DNA of 42,571 bases from JAWUWD01 sp034112085 (GCA_034112085.1 JAWUWD010000054.1:1-42571), one strand, 5' to 3'; shown: positions 34,228 through 42,571, numbered from the stretch's first letter. Notes: generated by a model not told the origin, from the letters alone. Numbers and translations: made by a program.

Positions 34228-34257
34228 CAAGGTAGATATTATTTATTTCAAAGCAAA
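34228..34257 (-). promoter_or_regulatory. Candidate promoter of the short RNA
   Basis: Read on the minus strand: TTTG (34254-34257), 19 bases, then TACCTTG (34228-34234). This nearly matches the Bacteroidota consensus, one T short in the -7 element. It sits 58 bases after the recN stop, where no protein gene follows. Confidence 0.35.
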
Positions 34258-34314
34258 TAAATTGATGTAATAAAACTTACATGTACTGGTGTAATTCTGT
34301 AAATGTTATATCCA

Positions 34315-35970
34315 CTACTTTTGCACTATTAGCTCTCTTGCACTGCTAAACGCTGCTTCTGATGGATTTTCGCCTCCTATCATCATCGCAATCTCTTGCA
34401 ACCTGTCTCGAGGTTCCAAAGTTCTTATCTTACTAACTGCCCTGCCCTGATCTTCGCCTTTATACACATAATAGTGTGATTCTGCATTGGCAGCAATCTG
34501 CGGCAGATGCGTAATAGTGATCACCTGATGATTCTCAGCCATCGCCAGCATCATTCGACCCATCTTCAATGCCACTTCTCCTGAAACGCCAGTGTCTATC
34601 TCGTCAAAAATGATGGTTGGTAATGCAGTCTTATCAGCCAGCACATATTTGACACAGAACATCAATCTTGACAATTCGCCACCAGAAGCCACTTGACCTA
34701 TCGCTTGTGGCAAAACCCCTTTATTTGCGCTAAACAATAATGAAATTTTATCCATCCCCTCCTTTATAGGTGAGATAGCCTCACTTCTAATTTCAATTGA
34801 TGCATCAGGCATCCCAACATCCTTTAATAGTTCTTCCAGCTCATTTTTCAAATCATCAAATACGTTTTTTCGATTTTTTGATAATTGCCCTCCCTTTTCA
34901 TGAATCACCTTTTCTAGCTTAGCTACAGACAACCTGATCTGAGTTAACTCATCTTCATATTCAGATGTTTTGACAACTTTATCGGAAAGACTTGCTTCTA
35001 TTTCCAGTATTTGTGTGATCGTACTAACTTGATGCTTCTGCTGTAGTTGATAGATTATGCCCAGCCTTTCTTTCACATAAACAATCCGTTCTGGATCATA
35101 CACTACCTCTTCCGAGGCTATTTCTAATTCATTAGAAATGTCTTTCAATTCAATATATGTACTATCCAATCTCTGGTAAAGCTCCTGATACTTTGGAGAA
35201 AGTAAGCTTAATCTCTGTAAGCTGCTTTTTGCTTCTTGCATCGAATCTTCAATAGTCAACTCTCCATGCGATAGCAATGCCAATGCCGAATGAAGACCGA
35301 ATTTGATTTCCTCAGCATTATCGAGTAATGATAGCTCTTCTTCTAATGATTCTTGCTCATCAGCCTGTAGTTCCAGTCCTGAAATTTCTTTAAGTAGATA
35401 TTGGTTGTAATCATGCTCACTCTGCAATGCAGTGATCTCACGCTCCAGTTTTGAGATTCTTTGTAGCTGATGCCTGTAGATGACGAACTGCTCCTGATAA
35501 GACAGTAATAGATCAATAGTTCCAGCATAATTATCAATCAATGACAATTGGAATGAATTATCGCCAACAGCCAATGTATCCTGTTGAGAATGAACATCCA
35601 TCAAATAAGCCCCTAGCCTCTTAAGAACTTCCAACGTCACTGGTGTGTCATTGATAAATGCTCGAGACTTGCCAGCTGGTGTAATCTCTCTACGAATGAT
35701 GGACTGATCTTCATAGTCCAAATCCTCAGCTTCAAAGAAAGCAGTCAATGAATAAGGAGTAATATTGAACTCTCCCTCAATAATACATTTCATCCCTTGA
35801 TCTGAAAGCACTTTGGTGTCAGCGCGTTTCCCTAGGAGCAATCCAACCGCACCGAGCATGATTGATTTCCCAGCACCAGTCTCTCCGGTAATAATATTGA
35901 GACCCGCAGAAGGTATGATATCCAACTCCTTAATAAGTGCGTAATTCTCTATTTTTAAATGAGTAAGCAT
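34315..35970 (-). CDS. recN: DNA repair protein RecN
   Basis: 551 residues, SMC-like ATPase acting on double-strand breaks. The N-terminal half begins MLTHLKIENYALIKELDI and holds Walker A GETGAGKSIMLGA near residues 30-42. A long coiled coil spans about 155-390. The C-terminal half contains the ABC signature ASGGELSRLM near 430 and Walker B PTIIFDEIDTGVSG near 455, followed by ITHLPQIAA. The length is normal (E. coli 553). It starts 3 bases after the small Sm-like gene, so the two are probably co-translated. Confidence 0.95.
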   Translation of the reverse strand: MLTHLKIENYALIKELDIIPSAGLNIITGETGAGKSIMLGAVGLLLGKRADTKVLSDQGMKCIIEGEFNITPYSLTAFFEAEDLDYEDQSIIRREITPAGKSRAFINDTPVTLEVLKRLGAYLMDVHSQQDTLAVGDNSFQLSLIDNYAGTIDLLLSYQEQFVIYRHQLQRISKLEREITALQSEHDYNQYLLKEISGLELQADEQESLEEELSLLDNAEEIKFGLHSALALLSHGELTIEDSMQEAKSSLQRLSLLSPKYQELYQRLDSTYIELKDISNELEIASEEVVYDPERIVYVKERLGIIYQLQQKHQVSTITQILEIEASLSDKVVKTSEYEDELTQIRLSVAKLEKVIHEKGGQLSKNRKNVFDDLKNELEELLKDVGMPDASIEIRSEAISPIKEGMDKISLLFSANKGVLPQAIGQVASGGELSRLMFCVKYVLADKTALPTIIFDEIDTGVSGEVALKMGRMMLAMAENHQVITITHLPQIAANAESHYYVYKGEDQGRAVSKIRTLEPRDRLQEIAMMIGGENPSEAAFSSARELIVQK

Positions 35971-35973
35971 ATA

Positions 35974-36204
35974 TTATTCACTCTTTTGGTCAGTTATTAT
36001 TTCACGCAATTCACTTGCCACCACTTCCTGTTTTGATAATCGCATATTCTCAAAAATTACTTTATCCTGAGTGATACTAATTATTCTTCCAGTATATACT
36101 TTGCCATCTTTGAGTATAATAGAAGTGTTTGAAGCCTGCTTGATTACCCCCTCGTGGTTGATTACATCAGCGATACCAGTATATCGGGTGAGCCGTTTTG
36201 CCAT
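35974..36204 (-). CDS. Small hypothetical protein with an Sm-like/SH3-barrel pattern
   Basis: 76 residues from ATG 36204; a TTG five codons upstream is less likely. No signal peptide or membrane span. The segment ASNTSIILKDGKVYTGRIISITQDKVIFEN followed by a REII end resembles the first strands of an Sm-like or SH3-type beta barrel (pattern: hydrophobic, K-D-G, G-x-I, D-K-V-x-F/L-x-N). A nucleic acid or protein interaction is possible, but this is a pattern-level inference. It sits 3 bases upstream of recN and 87 bases after the PorD-like gene. Confidence 0.7.
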   Translation of the reverse strand: MAKRLTRYTGIADVINHEGVIKQASNTSIILKDGKVYTGRIISITQDKVIFENMRLSKQEVVASELREIITDQKSE

Positions 36205-36291
36205 GTCGTAAAAATACAAATACAGGACGACTATTATGTATGAAGAAGTGAAATATCAAGCTAGTATTTCTTCCCATATAATAGTAAGAAT

Positions 36292-37197
36292 CTAATTAAC
36301 TATTGCTTTAAGTTTATCAGTTTGGGTGGGATCCAGCTGGGTCAACAAGTCAAAAGCCTCTCTTCTAACTTGCAGGCTCCCTTCAGAAAAAACGTTGATC
36401 AATTCGTCAACTTTGGCATCCATGAATGAGATAATAAGAATCGAGTTAGGAAACCTATCTTTAACTTTCTTCATTTCTCTTATAGTCTCTAGAATTGCGG
36501 TTCTGCTACTTTCCTTGTTGCTATCATAAGTATCTAGTCCATTGCGGTGATAATTATATATCCCCTTTCTAATCCCCAAAAACTGCTGATTATTAAGATT
36601 CTCGACTAACCAATAACGGTTTCGTGTACTTCCAAAGGCATCCCAACCAGCCCTATTAGATTGTTGAGCATTATCCACAATATTTTGCGCCTTCTGGAAA
36701 TATGGTGTACCACCTGCCTCGCCAAAACTATCATAATCCATCCCAATGATCATATAGGCATAATATGCCAACATCGATACCAAGTTGTTCTGATAAACAT
36801 TTTCATTGAATTCTAGTGGTTGAGATTCAACGTATTCAAATTGCCAATCCCTATCTGCAAAATTGAAAATAATCGATTCGTAATTTGTATTGAATACTGG
36901 CCTAGCCGCCTGTATCTGAACAGATGCAGAAAACGACCCAATTGAAGGCATTTTATCAATCGTGATAATAATATTGCAATTAATCCTTTCTTCAGGAGTG
37001 AACACATCTGTAGTCCATTTCCTTGTACTAATAAACTGAGAGAAAGCAGTTTCCATATCTTTGAAAACTCCACGCTCAATGGTTTGGACCTGATCAGCAT
37101 TGATCACCACATTGCAATTCAGCTCTTGAGCGAACGTACTATATAGGCTTCCTACAAGGAAGGGAATACTAACGATTAATATGCGTAACAACTTCAT
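36292..37197 (-). CDS. porD: DUF4835 family protein, probable type IX secretion protein PorD
   Basis: 301 residues from ATG 37197, overlapping the coaBC 3' end by 29 bases. A signal peptide (MKLLRILIVSIPFLVG...TFAQ) leads into the DUF4835 fold: ELNCNVVINADQVQTIERGVF, then FSQFISTRKWTTDVFTPEERINCNI, YYAYMIIGMDYDSFGEAGG near residue 150, and RAGWDAFGSTRNRYWLVENL. This family includes PorD, a periplasmic protein associated with T9SS; the name is from memory of the family. Its place after coaBC and before recN is one I recall as conserved in Bacteroidota. Confidence 0.8.
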   Translation of the reverse strand: MKLLRILIVSIPFLVGSLYSTFAQELNCNVVINADQVQTIERGVFKDMETAFSQFISTRKWTTDVFTPEERINCNIIITIDKMPSIGSFSASVQIQAARPVFNTNYESIIFNFADRDWQFEYVESQPLEFNENVYQNNLVSMLAYYAYMIIGMDYDSFGEAGGTPYFQKAQNIVDNAQQSNRAGWDAFGSTRNRYWLVENLNNQQFLGIRKGIYNYHRNGLDTYDSNKESSRTAILETIREMKKVKDRFPNSILIISFMDAKVDELINVFSEGSLQVRREAFDLLTQLDPTQTDKLKAIVN

Positions 37198-38371
37198 TGA
37201 CAATATCTGTAGCAACTTCTTTCTTTGACTTCAACTTAAATTTCTTGGGTTTATTGTCTCGATCAATTATAGTAATCTTATTCGTATCATGACCAAACCC
37301 CGCTCCCTGATCATTTAGTGAGTTTAGAACAATAAAATCGAAGTTCTTCTTATCCAACTTTTGACCAGCATTATCTATCTCATTCTCAGTCTCTAATGCA
37401 AAGCCAACAATAATTTGCCCATATTTCTTCTCTTTCCCTAAAGATGCCGCAATATCTATTGTCTTAACCAAGCTGATTTGTAATTCCTCATCCTTTTTCT
37501 TAACCTTCTGATCAAAATATACCGAAGGCTTATAATCAGCTACGGCCGCAGACAACACCACTATATCACTTGAAGCAAATACTTCTGAACAAGCTTCATA
37601 CATTTGATTGGCAGAATTGACATTTACTTTGTAAATATTACCATGTGATATTTTTTGTGAACTTGGACCACTTACTAAATGTACTTTAGCACCCCTTCCA
37701 GCCATTTCTTCTGCAATGGCATATCCCATTTTACCACTAGAATGATTTCCTATAAATCTAACTGGGTCTATTGCTTCATGAGTAGGTCCTGCAGTAATTA
37801 GCACATTCTTACCCGTCAGGTCCATACTTTCTAAAAATCCATCCTTAATGAAAGATACAATATGCTCAGGTTCTGCCATACGCCCTGTGCCTACTAAGCC
37901 ACTTGCTAACTCTCCGTATTCTGCATGAATTATTTGATTGCCAAAAGAAATTAGTGATTCAATGTTTTTTTTCACAGCCGGGTGCTGATACATGTCCAAA
38001 TCCATAGCTGGAGCTATCAAAACAGGACACCTTGCAGAGAGATAAGTAGCTAATAACAAGTTGTCGCACAGCCCATTAGCCATCTTCCCGATGGTGTTGG
38101 CCGTAGCAGGAGCTATGACCAATAGATCAGCCCAAAGCCCAAGTTCCACATGATTATTCCACTCGCCATCCTTATTCTTTTCAAATTTAGAAAGAGCAGG
38201 ACTCTTAGCAACGGTGGCTAGTGTCAAAGGGGTGATAAAGTCAGAAGCTGAGGCAGTCATTACAACACGCACCTCAGCTCCTTGTTTTATTAATAATCTT
38301 ATAAACACAGCAGCTTTATATGCCGCAATACTCCCACATACTCCTACTATGATCTTTTTTTTCTGGAGCAC
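37169..38371 (-). CDS. coaBC: Bifunctional phosphopantothenoylcysteine decarboxylase/phosphopantothenate-cysteine ligase
   Basis: 400 residues, catalysing two steps of coenzyme A synthesis. The N-terminal flavoprotein (CoaC) part has VGVCGSIAAYKAA, WADLLVIAPATANTIGKMA, the catalytic Cys region in LSARCPVLIAPAMDLDMYQHP. The CoaB part starts near 187 with VLITAGPTHEAIDPVRFIGN and HSSGKMGYAIAEE, then SAAVADYKP and KKDEELQISLVKT. The start is GTG at 38371, giving MLQKKKIIVGVCG; no ATG precedes the flavin-binding motif. It starts 9 bases after rpoZ. Confidence 0.95.
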   Translation of the reverse strand: MLQKKKIIVGVCGSIAAYKAAVFIRLLIKQGAEVRVVMTASASDFITPLTLATVAKSPALSKFEKNKDGEWNNHVELGLWADLLVIAPATANTIGKMANGLCDNLLLATYLSARCPVLIAPAMDLDMYQHPAVKKNIESLISFGNQIIHAEYGELASGLVGTGRMAEPEHIVSFIKDGFLESMDLTGKNVLITAGPTHEAIDPVRFIGNHSSGKMGYAIAEEMAGRGAKVHLVSGPSSQKISHGNIYKVNVNSANQMYEACSEVFASSDIVVLSAAVADYKPSVYFDQKVKKKDEELQISLVKTIDIAASLGKEKKYGQIIVGFALETENEIDNAGQKLDKKNFDFIVLNSLNDQGAGFGHDTNKITIIDRDNKPKKFKLKSKKEVATDIVNEVVTHINR

Positions 38372-38380
38372 GCTCGGTAA

Positions 38381-38704
38381 TTAAAGAATTATGCTCTCTA
38401 CTTCAGCTTCTGCAGTTCGATACATTACTTTATCTTCTAGAAATTCTTCTGTCGCCACAAGTGTAGACTTTGGCATACGCTCATAAAATCTAGAGATCTC
38501 TATTTGCTCTCTGTTTTCGAATATCTCCTCCAAGTTATCAACAGTTGAAGCGAACTCGGCAAGTTTGCTATTCAATTCTTCTTTCATTGTGGTAGATATT
38601 TGTCTTGATCGTTTGGATATAATCGATATGGACTCATAAACATTACCTGTTGGTTCGGCTATTTCTTGAATATTTCTAGTAACAATAGATGCTCTTCCTG
38701 ACAT
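38381..38704 (-). CDS. rpoZ: RNA polymerase omega subunit (Bacteroidota type)
   Basis: 107 residues, cytoplasmic. The region NVYESISIISKRSRQISTTMKEELNSKL resembles the omega/RPB6 core helix that clamps the beta' C-terminus (the usual form has N-x-Y-E...I...RARQ-I). It is diverged from proteobacterial RpoZ, as in Bacteroidota. The tail is acidic. It is placed between bamD and coaBC, an order I recall as typical of the phylum, which supports the call. Confidence 0.87.
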   Translation of the reverse strand: MSGRASIVTRNIQEIAEPTGNVYESISIISKRSRQISTTMKEELNSKLAEFASTVDNLEEIFENREQIEISRFYERMPKSTLVATEEFLEDKVMYRTAEAEVESIIL

Positions 38705-38766
38705 ATTATTTTAATTTTATTCCTTATTAATATCTTATTAAACACAAAAACTGAGTAATCAGATAA

Positions 38767-39606
38767 CTATTTATTACTGGCTGATTTTTGTCCTTCAGTG
38801 TCTATTACTTTACGACTTGCAAATTTACTCAATTTATCCATACTTGTCTCATAATATTTTTCTGCAGTTTTCAAGTACTCACTTGAGGGGTAAGTGTCAA
38901 TAAAGCTCTCGTAATGAGACTTCACTGACATATATCGCTCCTTCTGCCTGCGAATTAAACTTTTTTCTGCAAAGTCAAATTGAGTTTCAACTTTCAGAAA
39001 TGCAATCTCCTCATTAAAATTAGAGTCTGGAAAATCTTTTCTAAAATTTTCAAATGCCATCAAAGCTGACTTATATATGCGAAGCTTATGGTATTGCTTA
39101 GCACTTTCGTAAGCCTTCTTTTCCAATTTTTTCTGCATCTCATCGATTACTGCAGTCGCCTCATCTCTAAATTCAGTCTGAGGATATTTATTCATAAAGT
39201 TTTGCATCGCATCTATAGCCTCATAACTACTCGATTGCTCCAGATTGTATATAGGAGAATTCGCATAAAGAGAATAGGCATACATGTACTCTGATTCTTG
39301 AGCCATCTCGCTTCTTGCGTAAGTCTCGAAAAATGTTTTGAAATAATGTGAGCTCAACAGGTATGAACGATCATAGAAGTTACAATAGGCCAATTTGAAT
39401 TGTACTTGCTCTCCTTCTGGAAGTCCTCGTACTATGGCTTCAATTTGATTGAACAATGCTCCAGCCCTATAGTAATCCTCTTCTTCGTAATAATCTAGCG
39501 CTGCTTGGTATTTAACTTTCCAATCATCACTCTTTTCGACCTTCCTAAATTTACTTGCACAAGATGTGAAAGTAATTGCTATTATGATCACCAAAAAATA
39601 CCTCAT
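38767..39606 (-). CDS. bamD: Outer membrane protein assembly factor BamD (lipoprotein)
   Basis: 279 residues from ATG 39606. The lipoprotein signal MRYFLVIIIAITFTSC puts the lipidated Cys at residue 16. Five TPR-like units follow (YQAALDYYEEEDYYRAGALFNQI, QFKLAYCNFYDRSYLLSSHYF, and similar), the BamD fold. It helps BamA insert outer-membrane barrels. An ATG six codons upstream (39624) exists, but the promoter would start transcription only about 2 bases before it, so the inner ATG is preferred. It leads the unit bamD-rpoZ-coaBC-porD. Confidence 0.9.
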   Translation of the reverse strand: MRYFLVIIIAITFTSCASKFRKVEKSDDWKVKYQAALDYYEEEDYYRAGALFNQIEAIVRGLPEGEQVQFKLAYCNFYDRSYLLSSHYFKTFFETYARSEMAQESEYMYAYSLYANSPIYNLEQSSSYEAIDAMQNFMNKYPQTEFRDEATAVIDEMQKKLEKKAYESAKQYHKLRIYKSALMAFENFRKDFPDSNFNEEIAFLKVETQFDFAEKSLIRRQKERYMSVKSHYESFIDTYPSSEYLKTAEKYYETSMDKLSKFASRKVIDTEGQKSASNK

Positions 39607-39631
39607 ATATACCGTTTTACGCATAAGCCTG

Positions 39632-39662
39632 CAAATATAGGGTGCTTAAAATTAATAAGCAA
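39632..39662 (-). promoter_or_regulatory. Promoter of the bamD-rpoZ-coaBC unit
   Basis: On the minus strand: TTG (39660-39662), 20 bases, then TATATTTG (39632-39639), an exact -7 match. The start of transcription falls near 39626, which gives about 20 bases of leader to ATG 39606 and almost none to ATG 39624. Confidence 0.65.
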
Positions 39663-39723
39663 TGGATATGCTTCGTAGATTAATAAACAACTAATACGAG
39701 GATTTAGTATGTAGAGTTCGAGG

Positions 39724-40437
39724 TTATTCCCGAATAATCAACTTCTTGGTAAGGATACCATCTCCATCAACAAACAAAGTGTAGAAATACACTCCTGGAT
39801 TGAATTCTTTAGTGTCTATTTTGAGTACTTGTTCTAATACTGGCAATTCATAAGTGCCAACTATCCTTCCAAGAACATTGTGCAGCAGTACTTTTGCATC
39901 GGTGTCTGGGTCTGTGACTTTATAATTAATAATGGCAAATTCTCTCACTGGATTGGGAAATACTTCATTAAATATAAGCGCATCAGAAGAGTACAAAACT
40001 TGAGAGTTGTGCTCTCCTTCGACCGAATAAGTAACCTCATGTGATATAATAGATTCTCTATCAGACCTTGTGTAGATGTCATACTTCACAGTACTGTAAC
40101 CTTCTACAAGTCCTGATTTGAGCACACTTATAAATGCATCTGAAGTTTCGCCTGGATCGATACGTCTAGATAATGGTAATCTTTCGACTTCCGCATCATA
40201 ACACTCATCGCCCCAGCAAAAATTTGTTGATTGCGTACTCCCTACCACTTTCTCAATCCGATCTACAAAAACGTAGATTGTCCTATCTGAAATGTTTTTT
40301 ATTTTAATCGACTGACGAATATCCTCCCCCATACTCCCCGTCACTACTATTTCTTCATTAGTAGTGATCTCAAAATCCTGCCCAAACATTGGCAGGGCAA
40401 TGCAAATAATTGAGAGTATGGTAAATATTTTTTTCAC
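39724..40437 (-). CDS. T9SS type A sorting domain-containing protein
   Basis: 237 residues from GTG 40437 (MKKIFTILSIICIAL...); a TTG three codons upstream is possible. The signal peptide ends near PMFGQ. The middle (about 20-140) is a beta-rich domain with a possible disulfide, CWGDEC, and no enzyme motif. The last ~80 residues form the type A C-terminal domain: VFPNPVREFAIINY, VLLHNVLGRIVGTYEL, FNPGVYFYTLFVDGDGI and the terminal KKLIIRE. It is predicted to be exported through T9SS and anchored or released. No function can be given. It lies upstream of bamD on the same strand with its own spacing of 99 bases or more. Confidence 0.85.
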   Translation of the reverse strand: MKKIFTILSIICIALPMFGQDFEITTNEEIVVTGSMGEDIRQSIKIKNISDRTIYVFVDRIEKVVGSTQSTNFCWGDECYDAEVERLPLSRRIDPGETSDAFISVLKSGLVEGYSTVKYDIYTRSDRESIISHEVTYSVEGEHNSQVLYSSDALIFNEVFPNPVREFAIINYKVTDPDTDAKVLLHNVLGRIVGTYELPVLEQVLKIDTKEFNPGVYFYTLFVDGDGILTKKLIIRE

Positions 40438-40489
40438 TTGTAACAATAATATACAAACGTTGTACGTTAATCACTAATTATGAAAAGAT

Positions 40490-40524
40490 AAAAAGTAAAA
40501 GACCTTAAAATGGTATAAGGTCTT
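40490..40524 (-). terminator. Terminator of the OstA-like gene
   Basis: A 9-base stem AAGACCTTA (40499-40507) with TAAGGTCTT (40516-40524) and an 8-base loop. On the minus strand a T-rich tail (TTTTACTTTTT) follows. It lies 31 bases past the stop at 40556. Confidence 0.75.
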
Positions 40525-40555
40525 CCCGTATAAACACAATATTTACAATTGACAA

Positions 40556-42223
40556 TCAGTCTTTAATAGGTTTATCTACAAGACTACCTGGCTTCTTAAA
40601 TTTATTTTTTCTCATGTCCCTTTGAGGAATTTTCTTCTTTTCTATTTTTTCAATTTTCTGATCTAAATGATCATCATCGATAAATAGCTTCTCCTTTTTA
40701 CTAGGCACATTGATGTTACGCGAAAGCATTTGAGCTAGTGTAGGTTTTTCTTCTTCCCTCCAGGTAAACCCTTTGAGCTGCTTATCAGACTCTTTGAGTT
40801 CTTGAGGTGGAATTAACTTTCCTTCTGGCTTAATATAAAACATAATGTCTTCTAGCTTATTGGCATTGAACATTATATTCATATCGCTGCAGATGATCTT
40901 ATTCATTCCAATAACGCCATTTCCCTCCTCCTCTAATGCAAAATAAATGGTCTCTCCATTTCCATTGACCAAAATATTTTTGATAGCGTTATCTCCAAAA
41001 TATGCTGTCATCTTTCTTCCTTTTATTTGGTTGAAGTTGAATACAGTATCTTTAGAAATGACAAAGGAATTGTCCTGCATATTCAATTGCTTAATCTTCT
41101 TCTCCGAAATTTGCACATTGATCGAATCAGCAGTCATTTGATTCCCATCGTTCCAAAGCACTGGGTTATTGTAAAAGAAAATTGCGGAATCTGATAAAAA
41201 ATAAGCCAGTGAATCCGAACTTCCCTGAAGATCAGTCTTAAAAATCTTCACATTATGATAGGCTAATAATCTTTTCTCAGAATCTACCTCACTATCTATG
41301 GACACTAGAGTGTCTGCGGACAAGTACAAAGTATCACCTTCGGTAATTTGCTTCATGAGCGCATTACCATATATTTTAGTGAGTTTTTCATCACGCCAGT
41401 ACTCCCCTACCTGACCAGATATAATGATATCTTGTTGCTTAGCAGTCATTACAACATTAGTCGTGGCTTTATAGTATCTTCTGATGTCATCTAGAAAAAG
41501 CTTCTCCCCCACCAAATTATAAGATTCCGTTTCTAAAATTCCTTTACTTAAGTCAGATTTTTTTCGATTGGTATCATACTGTCCTTGCGTGTAGTTGAAC
41601 ACATTGCCCTCGACATCAATCAACTCTGTAGAATCACGAAAGAAGACTATATTGGTGTTGGTATTATATTGTAAAGTATCAGACTTAAGCGTATAGTCTG
41701 GCGTAACACCAACTACGTCTTTCTTAAAAGAAGCCAAATCTGAATTGACCTGAAAATATCCTTTTTCACTCGTGAGCACATTGGCACTGTCTACAAGTCT
41801 TCCATTATTAAAATAATATGCTTGCTGTCTGACCCTATCATAATCAAGAAAATCTGTATATAGAGTCACTTGATTAAGTTTTGAAAACACGACATTCTCA
41901 CGCAGTTTTGCCACTTGGCTATTTCCATTATAAATAAGCTTTCTAGAGGTAACTGTTACAGAATCTCCCTCTTTGATACGTACATTGCCGAAAGCTTCAA
42001 TGATATTGGTCTTATTCATTCTGATGGCACTGTCACATTGTATCCTGGTTGATTGATGTGAGAATACTACATCACCAATCCAACTATCATATCGCTCGCC
42101 ATTGATTTTCCCTCCTGTTTGCTTATCTGCTCGCTCAAGTTTCACTTTTTTTTGTGCCATCACAGAATAAGTACTGCCAACACACAGGCTAATGAAGAGG
42201 ATTAATTGTAGTTTTGTTCTCAT
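40556..42223 (-). CDS. OstA/LptA-like LPS transport protein
   Basis: 555 residues. A signal peptide (MRTKLQLILFISLCVGSTYSVMAQ) is followed by a series of beta-strand repeats of the OstA/LptA/LptD-N jellyroll: GDVVFSHQSTRIQCDSAIR, AFGNVRIKEGDSVTV, LRENVVFSKLNQVTLY, YGNALMKQITEGDTLY, and so on. The C-terminus is a Lys/Asp-rich tail from about 500. Proteins with this fold carry LPS across the periplasm; it may receive LPS from the LptG-like permease (inference). It is longer than E. coli LptA (185), as expected for the Bacteroidota form. Divergent from tilS. Confidence 0.85.
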   Translation of the reverse strand: MRTKLQLILFISLCVGSTYSVMAQKKVKLERADKQTGGKINGERYDSWIGDVVFSHQSTRIQCDSAIRMNKTNIIEAFGNVRIKEGDSVTVTSRKLIYNGNSQVAKLRENVVFSKLNQVTLYTDFLDYDRVRQQAYYFNNGRLVDSANVLTSEKGYFQVNSDLASFKKDVVGVTPDYTLKSDTLQYNTNTNIVFFRDSTELIDVEGNVFNYTQGQYDTNRKKSDLSKGILETESYNLVGEKLFLDDIRRYYKATTNVVMTAKQQDIIISGQVGEYWRDEKLTKIYGNALMKQITEGDTLYLSADTLVSIDSEVDSEKRLLAYHNVKIFKTDLQGSSDSLAYFLSDSAIFFYNNPVLWNDGNQMTADSINVQISEKKIKQLNMQDNSFVISKDTVFNFNQIKGRKMTAYFGDNAIKNILVNGNGETIYFALEEEGNGVIGMNKIICSDMNIMFNANKLEDIMFYIKPEGKLIPPQELKESDKQLKGFTWREEEKPTLAQMLSRNINVPSKKEKLFIDDDHLDQKIEKIEKKKIPQRDMRKNKFKKPGSLVDKPIKD

Positions 42224-42275
42224 TGGTATGACAAATAGATCTGCGAAATTAATTATAAAAATATATCTTTAACTG

Positions 42276-42571
42276 ATGCTTGATGATTTTTTAACATACA
42301 TCCAAGAGCAATCTCTATTCCAAAAAAATGAGCGAATTCTTCTTGCGGTTAGTGGAGGGGTCGATTCGATTGTACTTATGCACTTATTCAAAGCAGCTGA
42401 ACTAGATTTCGGAATTGCTCACTGTAATTTCAAACTTCGAGATCAAGATTCAGATAGAGATCAATCCATTGTTAGAGAATTTGCGAATCAGCTCAATATT
42501 TCTTTTCATACGATTGATTTTGACACTAGCGATTATGCAGAAGACCGCAAAATCTCTATTCAAATGTCTGC
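42276..42571 (+). CDS. tilS: tRNA(Ile)-lysidine synthase, 3'-truncated by the window edge
   Basis: 98 residues visible, with no stop before the window ends. The sequence starts MLDDFLTYIQEQSLFQKN and carries the PP-loop ATP motif LLAVSGGVDSIVLMHLF (residues 23-39), then the TilS block IAHCNFKLRDQDSDRD. TilS converts C34 of the AUA-reading tRNA-Ile to lysidine. The ATG 42276 puts the usual ~22 residues before the PP-loop. It is divergent from the OstA-like gene across 52 bases. Confidence 0.92.
   Translation, partial: MLDDFLTYIQEQSLFQKNERILLAVSGGVDSIVLMHLFKAAELDFGIAHCNFKLRDQDSDRDQSIVREFANQLNISFHTIDFDTSDYAEDRKISIQMS

Noticed and set aside
1..42571. CRISPR arrays, insertion sequences, prophage, tRNA or rRNA genes
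   Set aside because: No regularly spaced repeats, transposase or integrase genes, or cloverleaf/rRNA sequence were seen in reading the window; the region is core-genome in character.

Overview
The window is a chromosomal segment of a member of the Bacteroidota, most likely a marine Cytophagales-type bacterium (Reichenbachiella/Ekhidna-like; an inference from gene content). Support comes from type IX secretion system (T9SS) genes and both classes of T9SS cargo (a type B/CHU_C C-terminal domain and a type A sorting domain), a PorP/SprF protein, a Bacteroidota-type omega subunit, a BirA without an N-terminal DNA-binding domain, weak Shine-Dalgarno sequences, and promoters of the Bacteroidota form (TTG/TTTG, about 19-20 bases, TAnnTTTG). 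I see no insertion sequence, prophage, tRNA, rRNA or CRISPR array.

Layout. 1-8.5 kb: the 3' part of a YyaL-type thioredoxin-domain protein, a DUF4920 lipoprotein, a PorP/SprF protein divergent from a 1462-residue T9SS-secreted protein, a small secreted protein, and a 42-residue membrane miniprotein with its own promoter and terminator. 8.5-12.1 kb: FKBP isomerase, TRIC-type channel, short-chain dehydrogenase, MlaE/MlaF lipid ABC transporter. 12.1-24.8 kb (minus strand): a very compact set of genes reading murI, nuoH, a TPR sensor histidine kinase, nuoI, nuoJ, nuoK, nuoL, nuoM, nuoN, purF. This covers the proton-pumping arm of complex I plus NuoI; nuoA-G are not here. 24.9-26.6 kb: fabI and ispE. 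26.6-30.5 kb (minus): birA, tgt, an LptF/LptG permease and an EamA transporter. 30.6-34.0 kb (plus): rsfS, ftsH, lpxH. 34.0-34.3 kb: a gene-poor stretch that may encode a short RNA. 34.3-39.6 kb (minus): bamD, rpoZ, coaBC, porD-like, a small Sm-like protein, recN. 39.7-42.6 kb: a T9SS type A cargo protein, an OstA/LptA-like protein, and the 5' end of tilS.

How the genes relate. Many products serve the envelope: BamD (outer-membrane protein insertion), LptG-like and OstA-like (LPS export), LpxH (lipid A), MlaEF (phospholipid traffic), MurI (peptidoglycan), and several T9SS parts and cargoes. The most unusual arrangement is the membrane-anchored TPR histidine kinase lying between nuoH and nuoI with 2-base gaps on both sides. 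NuoI then has to start at a TTG, so its synthesis may be coupled to translation of the kinase. Other points worth a look are a candidate short RNA near 34.2 kb, the 42-residue miniprotein, perfect palindromes in two divergent promoter regions, a TGT without the usual zinc cysteines, and several non-ATG starts.
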